A DNA stretch of 64,000 nucleotides, taken from Gammaproteobacteria bacterium. GTDB lineage: Bacteria; Pseudomonadota; Gammaproteobacteria; GCA-001735895. The position numbers were made by a program, and so were the translations under genes. Below, piece after piece: positions 20,458-29,695 of the stretch. Each line of letters opens with the position of its first letter. The first letter of the stretch is position 1. Below the pieces are notes generated by a model. That model saw only the letters and a program-made list of their open reading frames with translations, did not search any database and had not been told where the DNA came from. The stretch is from the NCBI GenBank assembly GCA_024225395.1, contig JAAEMR010000083.1:1-64000 (forward strand), given 5' to 3'.

Positions 20458-20877
20458 ATGACAAAAATGACACTCAGCACTTACCTTATGGTATCTGTGA
20501 TTATTATCTTATCAGGTATTTTATGGATTCTTTTCACACAAATGGACAGGAGTTATTATAAACCGGTCTATTCTGCTGATTTTCAAAAAGAGCAAAACAA
20601 GATAATCCAGCAAGTTTATCAACTTCAGGCAAAAATTGTGGAAGCTCCAGAAGAAGTTATTTCAGTAATACCCGAAGCTGAGCCAGTACAAAGTCAGGAA
20701 ATGGCTGATATTAAACCCGTAGTAGATCAACAGGTAAAACCCCTGCAACAGAGCCCGCCGATAGCTCAAAAAAATCAATACAATGATGTATGGAGTACAT
20801 TTCCAAGCTCAGATTATGAGTCTTATTATTTTCTGCGGAATAATCCCTGGAGCCCTGACTACAAGCCGGGTTATTAA
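20458..20877 (+). CDS. Membrane-anchored protein of unknown function
   Basis: A 139-residue protein with one N-terminal transmembrane helix (about 9-27) followed by a Glu/Gln/Pro-rich, probably disordered extracytoplasmic region. The C-terminus is aromatic-rich with YYFLRNNPWSPDYKPGY. No domain was recognised. A second ATG three codons in is an alternative start. It is flanked by genes on the opposite strand. Confidence 0.6.
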   Translation: MTKMTLSTYLMVSVIIILSGILWILFTQMDRSYYKPVYSADFQKEQNKIIQQVYQLQAKIVEAPEEVISVIPEAEPVQSQEMADIKPVVDQQVKPLQQSPPIAQKNQYNDVWSTFPSSDYESYYFLRNNPWSPDYKPGY

Positions 20878-20923
20878 TTCATTCACGGCTAATGCTGGCA
20901 CTATTAATCAAGCAGTAGAAAAC

Positions 20924-21724
20924 CTACTCATCTTCAGTAAAAACGGTTTCGAATAATTTTTTTACTTCAAGCGCTTCAAAGGGTTTATCCATAATAGCGG
21001 AAACACCTTCGTGCTGAATGGCAGAAAGAATGCTTTCGTTACCTTCAGTAGTCACCATCATGACCGGCACATTTTTCTGCTTACTTTTGTGCCGAATAAA
21101 CAATAATAATTCATGCCCGTCCATTTCAGGCATATTATAGTCGCTGATAATCAAATCAAATTTCTGCTGTTGAATTAATGGGATAGCATCACGTCCATTT
21201 TCAGCCTCAATAATATTTTCTAACCCCAGGTGATTCAAAGTTCGAGAAATTAATCGACGCGCCAGTTTACTATCATCAACCAGAAGAACCTGCAAATCTT
21301 CTGCCAGTGGATGCACAATATCGAGAGTATTCTGGCCGTTCCAATCCATTATCATGTGGATCGCCCTTTTCAGGTCCGCTGCTTTAAAGGGTTTGGGAAG
21401 GACAGCAGATGCCCCGGCCTGCTTAATCGGGTTAAGTTCAGCAAAAGAGGTTTCGGTTGAGATCAACATAAAAGGTATATCAATTGTCACCGGGTTATCA
21501 CGCATTTCCAGCACCAGTTCCTTACCCGTCATATCTTCAAGAAACATCGAACTGATCACCAGATCGGGTTGTTCGGTATCGATTATGGCTAAAGCCTGCT
21601 GACCTGTGTCTACGGCTTCATATTGAGAAATGCCCAACTCTTCCATTTGCTGTACCACTATATTTCGTTGAGAACGGGATGGTTCTATCAGTAGGACATA
21701 TAACGAGTTTAAATAATGCTGCAT
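20924..21724 (-). CDS. Double-receiver response regulator without output domain
   Basis: Two CheY-like receiver domains in tandem and no DNA-binding or enzymatic domain. Counting from a possible GTG start at 21790, the second receiver is complete (VDDSK, phospho-Asp217 in IISDYNMPEMDG, Lys in DKPF). The first has Ser81 where the phosphoacceptor Asp should be (VISSMFLEDMTG), though it keeps KPF. The ATG at 21724 is preferred because it leaves a short N-terminus before the first strand, giving 266 residues. It may act as a phosphate shuttle or protein-interaction adaptor. Confidence 0.82.
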   Translation of the reverse strand: MQHYLNSLYVLLIEPSRSQRNIVVQQMEELGISQYEAVDTGQQALAIIDTEQPDLVISSMFLEDMTGKELVLEMRDNPVTIDIPFMLISTETSFAELNPIKQAGASAVLPKPFKAADLKRAIHMIMDWNGQNTLDIVHPLAEDLQVLLVDDSKLARRLISRTLNHLGLENIIEAENGRDAIPLIQQQKFDLIISDYNMPEMDGHELLLFIRHKSKQKNVPVMMVTTEGNESILSAIQHEGVSAIMDKPFEALEVKKLFETVFTEDE

Positions 21725-21872
21725 AATTAAGGGTAAATTGTATGGTACAAATTGATAAAGGATATATAGCACATTGCTAATATTAATCACTAGCCATTTT
21801 CATTTTTACTATTGAATTATTCTTCTCTGACTATGATATTAGCTATAATGTGATTTTTTAGCTTTTAATTCA

Positions 21873-22805
21873 ATGTATGCTCTGGAAATAAATCAACTCA
21901 GGAAAACTTACAAAAATGGCTTTGAAGCACTTAAGGGGATAGACCTAAAAGTGAATAAAGGTGATTTTATTGCTCTGTTAGGACCTAACGGTGCAGGTAA
22001 ATCCACCTGTATCGGAATTATTTCCTCACTTATTAATAAATCTTCAGGTCAGGTTAAAATATTTGGCCATGACCTGGAGAGTGAGCTTATTCAGGCCAAA
22101 TCTAAAATAGGCATGGTGCCGCAGGAATTCAACTTCAACATTTTTGAACCGGTCGGTGAAATCATTGCTAACCAGGGGGGATACTATGGCGTTCCTTCTA
22201 CTGAAGTCAAAAAACAGTCCGAGTACTTCCTCAAGGAGCTAGGTTTATGGGATAAACGTTTCTTACAGGCCAGAGATTTATCCGGTGGAATGAAGAGGCG
22301 TTTAATGATTGCCCGGGCACTGATTCATAAACCGGAGCTATTGATTCTGGATGAACCCACGGCCGGCGTCGATATCGAATTACGCCGCTCCATGTGGAAA
22401 TTTATGCGCGACATTAACGACCAGGGAACGACAATTATACTGACCACGCATTATCTCGAAGAAGCGGAGCAAATGTGTCGCAATATTGCCATTATTGATC
22501 AGGGTAATATCATTAAAAATACCAGTATGAAATCACTGCTAAGTACATTAAACAGTGAAACTTTTATACTTTATCTCAGACAGACAATCACCGACCTTCC
22601 GCCGATTAAAGGTTCATTCAGCCTCAGGTTAATCGATGAACATACTCTGGAAGCTGATATACCCAAAGACCAGACAATGAATGATCTAATTTTACAGATC
22701 CACGGCATGGGTCTGGAAATAGAGAGTATGCGTAATAAAGTCAACAGGCTTGAAGAGTTATTCGTTTCACTCATTACTAATAAGGATTCACAAGATAAAA
22801 ATTGA
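21873..22805 (+). CDS. yadG: ABC transporter ATP-binding protein (YadG-like)
   Basis: ABC-2-type exporter ATPase with Walker A LLGPNGAGKST, Q-loop VPQEFNFN, signature LSGGMKRRL, Walker B LLILDEPTAGVD and the H-loop TTHYLEEAEQ. The 310 residues and the partner permease next door match the E. coli YadG/YadH pair, whose substrate is unknown. A TATAAT at 21844-21849 just upstream is a likely -10 box. The gene ends two bases before the permease start. Confidence 0.9.
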   Translation: MYALEINQLRKTYKNGFEALKGIDLKVNKGDFIALLGPNGAGKSTCIGIISSLINKSSGQVKIFGHDLESELIQAKSKIGMVPQEFNFNIFEPVGEIIANQGGYYGVPSTEVKKQSEYFLKELGLWDKRFLQARDLSGGMKRRLMIARALIHKPELLILDEPTAGVDIELRRSMWKFMRDINDQGTTIILTTHYLEEAEQMCRNIAIIDQGNIIKNTSMKSLLSTLNSETFILYLRQTITDLPPIKGSFSLRLIDEHTLEADIPKDQTMNDLILQIHGMGLEIESMRNKVNRLEELFVSLITNKDSQDKN

Positions 22806-22807
22806 TC

Positions 22808-23584
22808 ATGAACCAATTGCAAAAATACTGGATTGCCTATATCACTATAGCGCGTAAAGAGGTTTTACGATTTAGTCGCATCTGGGTACAAACTATTGTG
22901 CCTCCTGTTATTACAGTAGCACTTTATTTTTTAATCTTTGGCAATCTTATCGGTGGACGCATTGGAAAGATGGATGGCATGAATTATATCGATTTTATTA
23001 TGCCCGGACTGATCATGATGTCTATCATCACCAGTTCCTACGCCAACGTAGTTTCTTCTTTTTACGGCGCTAAATTCTCACGTCATATTGAAGAAATGCT
23101 GGTCTCACCTATTCCGAATGTAGTGATCTTACTCGGTTTTCTAACCGGTGGAATTGCTCGAGGGTTATCGGTTGGAATAGCCGTCACCATCGTTGCCATG
23201 TTTTTCACCAGCTTCAGTATTCACAGCCCTTTGCTAGTGTTTTCAGTTGCCCTGTTAACCGCTCTGCTATTTTCTCTGGCAGGCCTGATTAACGGCGTCT
23301 ATGCAACCAGTTTTGACGATGTATCCATTATCCCGACCTTTGTTCTCACTCCGCTCACCTACCTGGGAGGGATTTTTTACTCTATACAGTTATTACCAGA
23401 ATTTTGGCAAAATGCTTCACTGATCAACCCCATTTTATACATGATCAATAGTTTTCGCTTTGGTTTCCTTGGCGTTTCCGATATCGATTTAACCGTTGCC
23501 CTGTCGATTATCACCCTGTTTATAGTCGTTTTATTTACCGCCTGCTTATCTCTATTGAATCGCGGAATTGGAATTAGAAGCTAG
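22808..23584 (+). CDS. yadH: ABC-2 type permease (YadH-like)
   Basis: Six-helix ABC-2 membrane subunit of the exporter, with strong family stretches RIWVQTIVPPVIT, FGNLIGGRIG and TFVLTPLTYLGG. The ATG at 22808 is chosen over a TTG two codons earlier, giving 258 residues. It is tightly coupled to the ATPase gene before it and to tatD after it (one-base overlap TAGTG). Confidence 0.92.
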   Translation: MNQLQKYWIAYITIARKEVLRFSRIWVQTIVPPVITVALYFLIFGNLIGGRIGKMDGMNYIDFIMPGLIMMSIITSSYANVVSSFYGAKFSRHIEEMLVSPIPNVVILLGFLTGGIARGLSVGIAVTIVAMFFTSFSIHSPLLVFSVALLTALLFSLAGLINGVYATSFDDVSIIPTFVLTPLTYLGGIFYSIQLLPEFWQNASLINPILYMINSFRFGFLGVSDIDLTVALSIITLFIVVLFTACLSLLNRGIGIRS

Positions 23585-24381
23585 TGGAAAAGCAGGTAGA
23601 GCTCATAGATATAGGTGTTAACCTGACTAACAAACGTTTATTAAACGATGTTGATCAGGTACTGCAACAAGCCACTGATGCAGGCGTCACAAAGCTCATC
23701 GTAACCGGCACCTCAATTGAAGAAAGTCGGGTCGCTATCGAGCTTTGTAATCAATTCCCGGATCAATTATTGAGTACCTGTGGAGTACACCCTCATGACG
23801 CCAAAGACTGGAACCAGGACTCATTAGAGGAATTAAAATTGCTGGTGACACAGGATTGCGTTAGAGCTATCGGTGAAACAGGGCTCGACTTCAACCGTAA
23901 TTTCTCTCCAAAAAAACAGCAAATTGATGTTTTCCAGCAGCAGTTGGAATTTGCTGTTGAATATCAAAAACCCGTTTTCCTGCATCAACGAGATGCTTTT
24001 GATACCTTTGTCACTCTGTTGCAGGAATATCGTGACCAGCTTAAGAATGTGGTTGCACATTGTTTTACCGACAATAAAAAATCACTGTACAAATTATTAG
24101 ACCTCGATTGTCATATTGGCATCACTGGCTGGATTTGCGATGAACGTAGAGGCCAGGAACTGCAGACACTGGTTAAAGATATTCCTTCAAACAGGTTGAT
24201 GCTGGAAACAGATGCCCCTTATCTACTGCCCAGAGATTTAGCAGAAAAACCGCGGGGAAATTTAAACTTGCCAAAATACCTGCCCCATATTTTACAAACG
24301 GTAGCCCGCTTGCAAGATAAGGAAAAACAGTTTCTGGCTACTGAACTTTTAACCACAACCCGTCAGTTTTTTGAGATATAA
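23584..24381 (+). CDS. tatD: TatD-family metal-dependent DNase
   Basis: TIM-barrel metallohydrolase of the TatD group (3'-5' exonuclease in DNA repair and turnover). It has IDIGVNLTN at the start and CGVHPHDAKDW, IGETGLDFNR, FLHQRDA and LETDAPYLLPRDL with the metal ligands. The start is GTG overlapping the yadH stop by one base. At 265 residues it is closer to E. coli TatD itself than to YcfH or YjjV. Confidence 0.95.
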   Translation: MEKQVELIDIGVNLTNKRLLNDVDQVLQQATDAGVTKLIVTGTSIEESRVAIELCNQFPDQLLSTCGVHPHDAKDWNQDSLEELKLLVTQDCVRAIGETGLDFNRNFSPKKQQIDVFQQQLEFAVEYQKPVFLHQRDAFDTFVTLLQEYRDQLKNVVAHCFTDNKKSLYKLLDLDCHIGITGWICDERRGQELQTLVKDIPSNRLMLETDAPYLLPRDLAEKPRGNLNLPKYLPHILQTVARLQDKEKQFLATELLTTTRQFFEI

Positions 24382-24382
24382 C

Positions 24383-25186
24383 ATGCCGTCTGTTATCCAT
24401 TCATTACATATCTACCCGATTAAATCCTGTCAGGGTATCGACCTGCATAGCGTTGAATTAACAGATACCGGCTTCAAGTATGATCGTCACTGGATGCTGG
24501 TAGACAAACAGGGTAATTTCCTCAGTCAGCGTAAATTTCCGGCCATGGCTAAAATCCAAACCGCTCTCACAGAAAATACAATGGTGGTCAGCAGAGCAGG
24601 AATCCCATCAACACTGGAAATACCATTACAAAGTAATAGCACTGAAAAGACCCGGGTAACCATATGGAATGACCAGTGTTTTGCAACCATCGTCTCATCT
24701 GAAGCCAGTTTGTGGTTCAGTGAGTTATTAGGAGTATCCTGTGATCTGGTATTTTTAGAGGACACCGAACTCCGCCTGGTCGACCCTGATTATGCAAAAA
24801 ACAAACAACGAGTCGGTTTTGCAGACGGCTTTCCACTGCTCATATTAAGTCGAGCCTCAACTGATTTATTGAGCAATAAACTGGGAGAGTCGATCGATAT
24901 AAATCGCTTTAGAGCGAATATTATTATTGATGGTTGCGATGCTCACGAAGAAGATTTCTGGTCAAAAATATCGGTAAACAATATCGATATACTGCTGGCA
25001 AAACCCTGTTCCCGTTGTGTTATACCCAGCATAAACCAGCTATCTGCCGAAAAGCATTCAACTCTACTAAAAACCCTCGCCAGCTATCGAAGAGTGGAAG
25101 GTAAAGTTTTTGTGGGTCAAAATGGTTTACATCAATCAAATGGAATACTGACTGTAGGAGATCCTGTTTTAACCACTGAAAAATGA
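24383..25186 (+). CDS. MOSC domain protein (YcbX-like, no ferredoxin domain)
   Basis: An N-terminal MOSC beta-barrel (HIYPIKSCQGIDL...DRHWMLVD) precedes a MOSC domain with the KPCSRCVIPSI motif carrying the cysteine that binds molybdenum cofactor in related YcbX/mARC proteins. It lacks the C-terminal 2Fe-2S domain of E. coli YcbX. Likely role: molybdenum-dependent reduction of N-hydroxylated compounds, needing a separate electron donor. The ATG at 24383 lies one base after the tatD stop, so they are in one operon; 267 residues. Confidence 0.87.
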   Translation: MPSVIHSLHIYPIKSCQGIDLHSVELTDTGFKYDRHWMLVDKQGNFLSQRKFPAMAKIQTALTENTMVVSRAGIPSTLEIPLQSNSTEKTRVTIWNDQCFATIVSSEASLWFSELLGVSCDLVFLEDTELRLVDPDYAKNKQRVGFADGFPLLILSRASTDLLSNKLGESIDINRFRANIIIDGCDAHEEDFWSKISVNNIDILLAKPCSRCVIPSINQLSAEKHSTLLKTLASYRRVEGKVFVGQNGLHQSNGILTVGDPVLTTEK

Positions 25187-25333
25187 CCGGTCATCGTTTG
25201 TTTTAAAAAAAAGCTCTTTATTTGATGAAAATTCTCAGACACTGTCTAAAATCATACTGATAAATCCAATGATATTTTTCTTTGGATAACAGAAAACAAA
25301 AATATTTTGTGTGAAGCTCACTCAGAGCAAATA

Positions 25334-26047
25334 ATGAACGACCAGACTAAATTACATTTCTACGCATCAACTCCTGAAACCTGTAGCTACCTTCCAGGTC
25401 GACAGTCGATCAGCGCCTTTGCAAATCCTCATATCGACATGGATGTAGAAACCTATAATGAATTAATCCAGTTTGGTTTTCGTCGTTCTGGCGGTTACCT
25501 GTATCGACCACATTGTCCGAATTGCGAAGAATGTATCTCTACCCGGGTAGTGGTTAATCAGTATAAATTTTCTCGCAATGACAAACGTACCCTGCGCAAA
25601 AATAACGATCTGACTATAAAATTACTGGAAGGGAAATTTACTGAAGAACATTTTGAATTATATCGGCGTTATATCAATAGCCGACATATTGGCGGCAGCA
25701 TGGAAAACCCATCCCGTTCAGATTATCATCGTTTTTTAATCTGTGACTGGACAGATACATCGTTTATTGAATTCCGCAAAGGAAAAAAACTATTGGCGAT
25801 AGCTGTTACCGACACTATCGATACCGGTCATTCTGCCGTGTATACCTTTTTTGACCCGGAAGAAACACAACGCAGTCTGGGCCATTTCGCCATACTTAAA
25901 CAAATTAAGCTGACTATTGAAGATGCTCTACCCTATCTTTACCTGGGTTACTGGATAAAAGGCTGTGACAAAATGAGTTACAAATCTCGTTACAAACCAG
26001 CAGAAGGATTTATCAATGACGTGTGGGTAGAGCTAAATCACTCTTAA
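25334..26047 (+). CDS. bpt: Aspartate/glutamate leucyltransferase
   Basis: Transfers leucine from Leu-tRNA to N-terminal Asp or Glu of proteins, marking them for ClpS/ClpAP degradation (N-degron pathway). The N-terminal domain has CSYLPGRQS and HCPNCEECISTRV with the cysteine cluster. The C-terminal GNAT-like domain has YTFFDPEE, YLYLGYWIKGCDKMSYK and YKPAE. The ATG at 25334 follows CAGAGCA and fits the family start (237 residues); a GTG 27 bases upstream is rejected. It converges with the next gene with a 4-base overlap. Confidence 0.95.
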   Translation: MNDQTKLHFYASTPETCSYLPGRQSISAFANPHIDMDVETYNELIQFGFRRSGGYLYRPHCPNCEECISTRVVVNQYKFSRNDKRTLRKNNDLTIKLLEGKFTEEHFELYRRYINSRHIGGSMENPSRSDYHRFLICDWTDTSFIEFRKGKKLLAIAVTDTIDTGHSAVYTFFDPEETQRSLGHFAILKQIKLTIEDALPYLYLGYWIKGCDKMSYKSRYKPAEGFINDVWVELNHS

Positions 26048-26280
26048 GCAGTCGCCTGTTTATTTTTTTTTACCACCAGAGTTAGTTTTAGCAATAACAA
26101 TATCCACGGTGTAGTGTGCAATAACAGGTCAAACATATCGAGCGGTTTCACTAACTCACCATTCATTAACATCCTGACTTTTTCAACCAGGTGTGGTTCG
26201 GGGAAAAACGGGGCAAGCCCTAAAAATAGACTTAAGACTATAAAATGAGGAAGCGGTAATGCATTTATCAATTTCAGCAT
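26044..26280 (-). CDS. Small two-helix membrane protein
   Basis: A 78-residue protein with two hydrophobic helices around a central amphipathic segment containing PFFPEPHLVEKVRML and LVKPLDMFDLLLHTTPW. I believe similar small proteins are common in gammaproteobacteria and are often mislabelled RND transporter; no function is established. The ATG at 26280 has a GGAG upstream. A GTG nine codons earlier is possible. The 3' end overlaps bpt by four bases on the opposite strand. Confidence 0.68.
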   Translation of the reverse strand: MLKLINALPLPHFIVLSLFLGLAPFFPEPHLVEKVRMLMNGELVKPLDMFDLLLHTTPWILLLLKLTLVVKKNKQATA

Positions 26281-26408
26281 AAAAATATAAACTCCATAAA
26301 GAAACACTCATAATCAAGTATCTGCTCCCTCTTTTACTCATTCACAAAAATACTCAGGTCTATTGAGACCCCCAATTACTCTTGTGTATCAATAAAGCGA
26401 CATCTCAA

Positions 26409-27185
26409 TTATTCATGTATTAATGAAAAAACTTTCTGATATAAGGTTTCGTTACTGGTCGCCAGCACCGAACTCGTTTTCAGGTTTAACGCTTGACCTT
26501 CCAGATCAGTAAACCGTCCACCGGCTTCATTTACAATAACGGATAAAGCCGCAATATCCAGAATATTCACATCTGATTCAACAATAATTTCTATCTTGCC
26601 ACTGGCCAGTAAATGATAGTGATAAAAATCCCCATACCCACGGGTTCTGTTCACCTGCTGGGCAAGTTTAGCAGCGCCATTCCAACGCGATGGCTTGCTG
26701 GCCAGGGTCGCAATATTACCCATAGAAAGTGCAGCATCGCGTAATTCATCGATGTTATCACTCACATGAATTGGCTGGTCGTTTAAAAAGGCTCCTTCAC
26801 CTTTACTGGCCCAGGCCAGTTCATTAAACATAACACCGTTTGACACGCCGACGATAAGCTCATCTTTATGCATCAATGCTATTTGGGTGGAAAAAAACGG
26901 GTACTGACGAACAAAACTTTTAGTCCCGTCGATAGGATCAATCAACCAGGTGAATTCTGCATCAGGATTTGTCATCCCGGTTTCTTCACCATAGAAGCCA
27001 TGTTCAGGGAAAGCTCCCAGAATCACTTGTTTGATCTTTTGCTCGGTTTCCACATCTGCCACCGTGACGGGAGTGTAATCCTCCTTCATGATGACCTTAA
27101 CGTTGGCATCATAATAATGCCGGATAACCTCTTCACCCGCTTTGGCTGCCTGCAGGGCTATGTTTAGAAATTCATTGCTACTCAT
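26409..27185 (-). CDS. Inositol-monophosphatase family phosphatase (HisN-like)
   Basis: Mg2+-dependent phosphatase of the inositol monophosphatase fold. Metal-binding motifs are GEETG (Glu near residue 73) and WLIDPIDGTKSF (near 82-93). The C-terminal motif reads DVNILDIAAL, where many relatives have a Trp-Asp. TPVTVADVETEQ is also typical. The 258 residues resemble HisN-type histidinol-phosphatases. The substrate could instead be 3'-phosphoadenosine 5'-phosphate or inositol phosphate; specificity is not readable here. Confidence 0.82.
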   Translation of the reverse strand: MSSNEFLNIALQAAKAGEEVIRHYYDANVKVIMKEDYTPVTVADVETEQKIKQVILGAFPEHGFYGEETGMTNPDAEFTWLIDPIDGTKSFVRQYPFFSTQIALMHKDELIVGVSNGVMFNELAWASKGEGAFLNDQPIHVSDNIDELRDAALSMGNIATLASKPSRWNGAAKLAQQVNRTRGYGDFYHYHLLASGKIEIIVESDVNILDIAALSVIVNEAGGRFTDLEGQALNLKTSSVLATSNETLYQKVFSLIHE

Positions 27186-27313
27186 GTGCGCAGATTAACA
27201 TTCAAAGCTGTGATTTCATACTAATCTAGATCAATAAAAACAACATAAAGCCAGGAGATTTAGCTATATAATTAAGGCATAATTTACTGATATTCGTATA
27301 TTCCCGAGGTTTT

Positions 27314-28072
27314 ATGAAACAGACAGTTGTAATTATTGGATTGGGCGAAATGGGTAGTGTATTTGCCCGTGGTTTTCTAAAAGCAGGATATAGCGTTACA
27401 CCGGTAAACCGACAGGACGATATTCAGAGTATTTCACAGCTTACCCCTGATCCTGTACTCGTTCTGTTAGCCGTTGGAGAAAGTGAACTGGCATCGTCAA
27501 TAGAACAAATACCGGACATCTGGTTGAATAAAATAACCCTGCTGCAAAACGAATTATTACCCAGGGACTGGGAAAATACTGCTTTGATTGAACCCACTAT
27601 AATTTCAGTCTGGTTTGAGAAGAAACCAGGCATGGATTATAAAGTTCTGGTCCCTTCACCTGTTTTTGGGGCTAACTCTCAAATCATCCATCAGGCGCTT
27701 TCAACTCTGAATATTCCAGTTCAAATAATAGATAATGAAGCGGATATGCTTTTCGAACTGGTTCGAAAAAATATGTTTATTTTAACGACCAATATATGTG
27801 GCCTGGAGACAAAAGGTAACGTCAATGATTTATCGAAAAATCATGCCGTTTTAATGAACAGTGTGTTTGATGATGTGCTTGAAATTCAACAATATTTAAC
27901 CGGGCAGGTTTTTAACCGGGATGACTTATTGACCTCTATGTTAGCTGTGTTTGAAGCAGATTTAGAGCATAAGTGCATGGGCAGAAGCGCTCCCGATCGA
28001 TTAAAGAGAGCATTGAGTATTGCAGAAAAAGCTAATTTGATGAGTCATGAGTTAAAACGAATAAACACCTGA
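27314..28072 (+). CDS. NAD(P)-binding dehydrogenase-like protein
   Basis: Starts with a Rossmann nucleotide-binding motif, VVIIGLGEMGSVFARGF (GxGxMG), as in 6-phosphogluconate dehydrogenase, 3-hydroxyisobutyrate dehydrogenase and ketopantoate reductase. The rest (252 residues total) does not show a clear catalytic signature I can assign, though the C-terminal helical part has the general shape of the superfamily. It is a single gene on the plus strand. Reaction unknown. Confidence 0.65.
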   Translation: MKQTVVIIGLGEMGSVFARGFLKAGYSVTPVNRQDDIQSISQLTPDPVLVLLAVGESELASSIEQIPDIWLNKITLLQNELLPRDWENTALIEPTIISVWFEKKPGMDYKVLVPSPVFGANSQIIHQALSTLNIPVQIIDNEADMLFELVRKNMFILTTNICGLETKGNVNDLSKNHAVLMNSVFDDVLEIQQYLTGQVFNRDDLLTSMLAVFEADLEHKCMGRSAPDRLKRALSIAEKANLMSHELKRINT

Positions 28073-28132
28073 ATATAAATAGATAACAGGCAGTTTTAGT
28101 AAAAATTCATTCAGTTGATGTTTACATGATTA

Positions 28133-28162
28133 AATAACTGTAAAGATTGTTTTACAGTTAAA
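28133..28162 (-). terminator. Hairpin terminator between 27314-28072 gene and ampE
   Basis: A 10-bp perfect stem TAACTGTAAA (28135-28144) / TTTACAGTTA (28151-28160) with a 6-base loop lies between two convergent genes. T-rich flanks are modest on both strands, so it may act for both. Confidence 0.6.
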
Positions 28163-28191
28163 ACCGCTTTACCTAATTCTCAGAAATCTCT

Positions 28192-29055
28192 TCATACCAC
28201 AAAACTAACTAACAAAATCAACAACAACCAGACAACCAGAGATCTTAAAAATAATCCCCGTGATTTCTTCACCAGATCCATAGCCTGACTTTCATTCTCA
28301 ACATCATGAGAAGCTATGGATTGGTAACCCACACTTTGTAACAACTCAATGTTTTGCTCTGTTATATCAACAGCACCCACGTCTCCTCGACGATAGGTTT
28401 GCAGACCTTCTTCAAAATTACCACTCACCATATAACTAAAAAGCGTAATTCTTGTGGGCAGCCAGTCAACCCAACCAAAAGCCAGCTTAATAAGTTGCTT
28501 TACCGAATCGAGTGATTTTTCCAGATAATTTGTATTCAATAACTGCTCCAGGACTCGATAGACAACAGCAGCTACCGGACCCAGTACTACAAACCAGAAT
28601 AAAACGGCGAAGATCCGGCTATTGGCTTCGACAAAAATGGATTTACAGACTTGAGTAACCTGGACATGTAACTCCATTGAGGGCGTCTCACGAGTTAACT
28701 CACTAGCCGCTTTGAAACGTTGTTGCGAATCCCCTACTTCGATGGCATCCAGGTATCCATCGACCTGTGAATCAATTTCTTTCGGCCCCAGACAGAAAAA
28801 TATAACCGCAACATTGAACGCCAGCTCGAATAAACCGAACAGGGCGTTTTCGAACATCCCACCCAGAATCCAGATTATTACCATGATTGGGAAAATTAAA
28901 ACCGACAGCCCCATCCATGCGCCAAAACGTTCCACGTGTAAAACCGCTACCATCCACTGACTATAATTTTGCAACCAGCGATTATGTCTCAGGTCGACTA
29001 ATTGAGGTAAAACACGCTCCAGAACAAGAGCAATCAGAATACTAAAGAAAATCAT
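28192..29055 (-). CDS. ampE: AmpE family membrane protein
   Basis: Inner-membrane protein of the AmpE/CobD-like group paired with ampD; in enterobacteria it is linked to beta-lactamase induction signalling, with an uncertain mechanism. About four to five hydrophobic segments lie at residues 1-20, 45-95, 147-170 and 265-287. Family stretches are LVLERVLPQL, FCLGPKEIDSQVD and EANSRIFAVLFWFVVLGP. It starts five bases after the ampD stop, so the two form one operon in the usual order. Confidence 0.92.
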   Translation of the reverse strand: MIFFSILIALVLERVLPQLVDLRHNRWLQNYSQWMVAVLHVERFGAWMGLSVLIFPIMVIIWILGGMFENALFGLFELAFNVAVIFFCLGPKEIDSQVDGYLDAIEVGDSQQRFKAASELTRETPSMELHVQVTQVCKSIFVEANSRIFAVLFWFVVLGPVAAVVYRVLEQLLNTNYLEKSLDSVKQLIKLAFGWVDWLPTRITLFSYMVSGNFEEGLQTYRRGDVGAVDITEQNIELLQSVGYQSIASHDVENESQAMDLVKKSRGLFLRSLVVWLLLILLVSFVV

Positions 29056-29060
29056 AATTT

Positions 29061-29633
29061 CTAGTTATTATCGAGGTTGATAAGGGTTGTTAATTTGTTC
29101 CAGTCAAAATAGGGACCAGGATCTGTTTTCCGGCCAGGTGCAATATCACTATGGGCACACAAAGACTGTTCCAGGAGGTCAGGATACTGTTTCCGCAAGC
29201 TGATTACCAGCCTTGCCAGTTGCTGATACTGTAACTCTTCATAGGGCTCATCATCGGTTCCTTCCATTTCAATACCAATAGAAAAATCATTACAGTTTTC
29301 CACCCCCTGCCAGTGCGAATTACCCGCATGCCAGGCACGGTTATTAAAGGATACAAACTGGGTTAAATGCCCGTCTCTGGTTATGAAACAATGTGCGGAA
29401 ACCTGTAAACCTTTAATCTGCTCAAAGTAATCATGCTCAGTCGGATCAAGTTTGTTGGTAAACAGTTGTTGAACATATCCACCACCATATTGACCGGGAG
29501 GTAAGCTTATACCATGCACAACGATTAAACTCACATTTGAACAGTCTTCAGGACGCTCATTAAAATTTGGGGATTGAATGATCTCTACATCTTTCAACCA
29601 TCCAGATTTATCAATGCTCAATTCATCTCTCAT
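29061..29633 (-). CDS. ampD: 1,6-anhydro-N-acetylmuramyl-L-alanine amidase
   Basis: Cytosolic zinc amidase that recycles peptidoglycan by cutting anhydromuropeptides. Zinc ligands are visible as His40 in LIVVHGISLPPGQ and the AHSDIAPGRKTDPGP motif near the C-terminus. HCFITRDG, AWHAGNS and IGIEMEGTDD are also typical. It has no signal peptide, consistent with the cytosolic enzyme. It is the first gene of ampD-ampE, divergent from rep. Confidence 0.97.
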   Translation of the reverse strand: MRDELSIDKSGWLKDVEIIQSPNFNERPEDCSNVSLIVVHGISLPPGQYGGGYVQQLFTNKLDPTEHDYFEQIKGLQVSAHCFITRDGHLTQFVSFNNRAWHAGNSHWQGVENCNDFSIGIEMEGTDDEPYEELQYQQLARLVISLRKQYPDLLEQSLCAHSDIAPGRKTDPGPYFDWNKLTTLINLDNN

Positions 29634-29695
29634 TCAATGTCAATCTCTATTCATGGGTTATACCAAAATTTCTCCAGCACGATAAAATACCCGGC

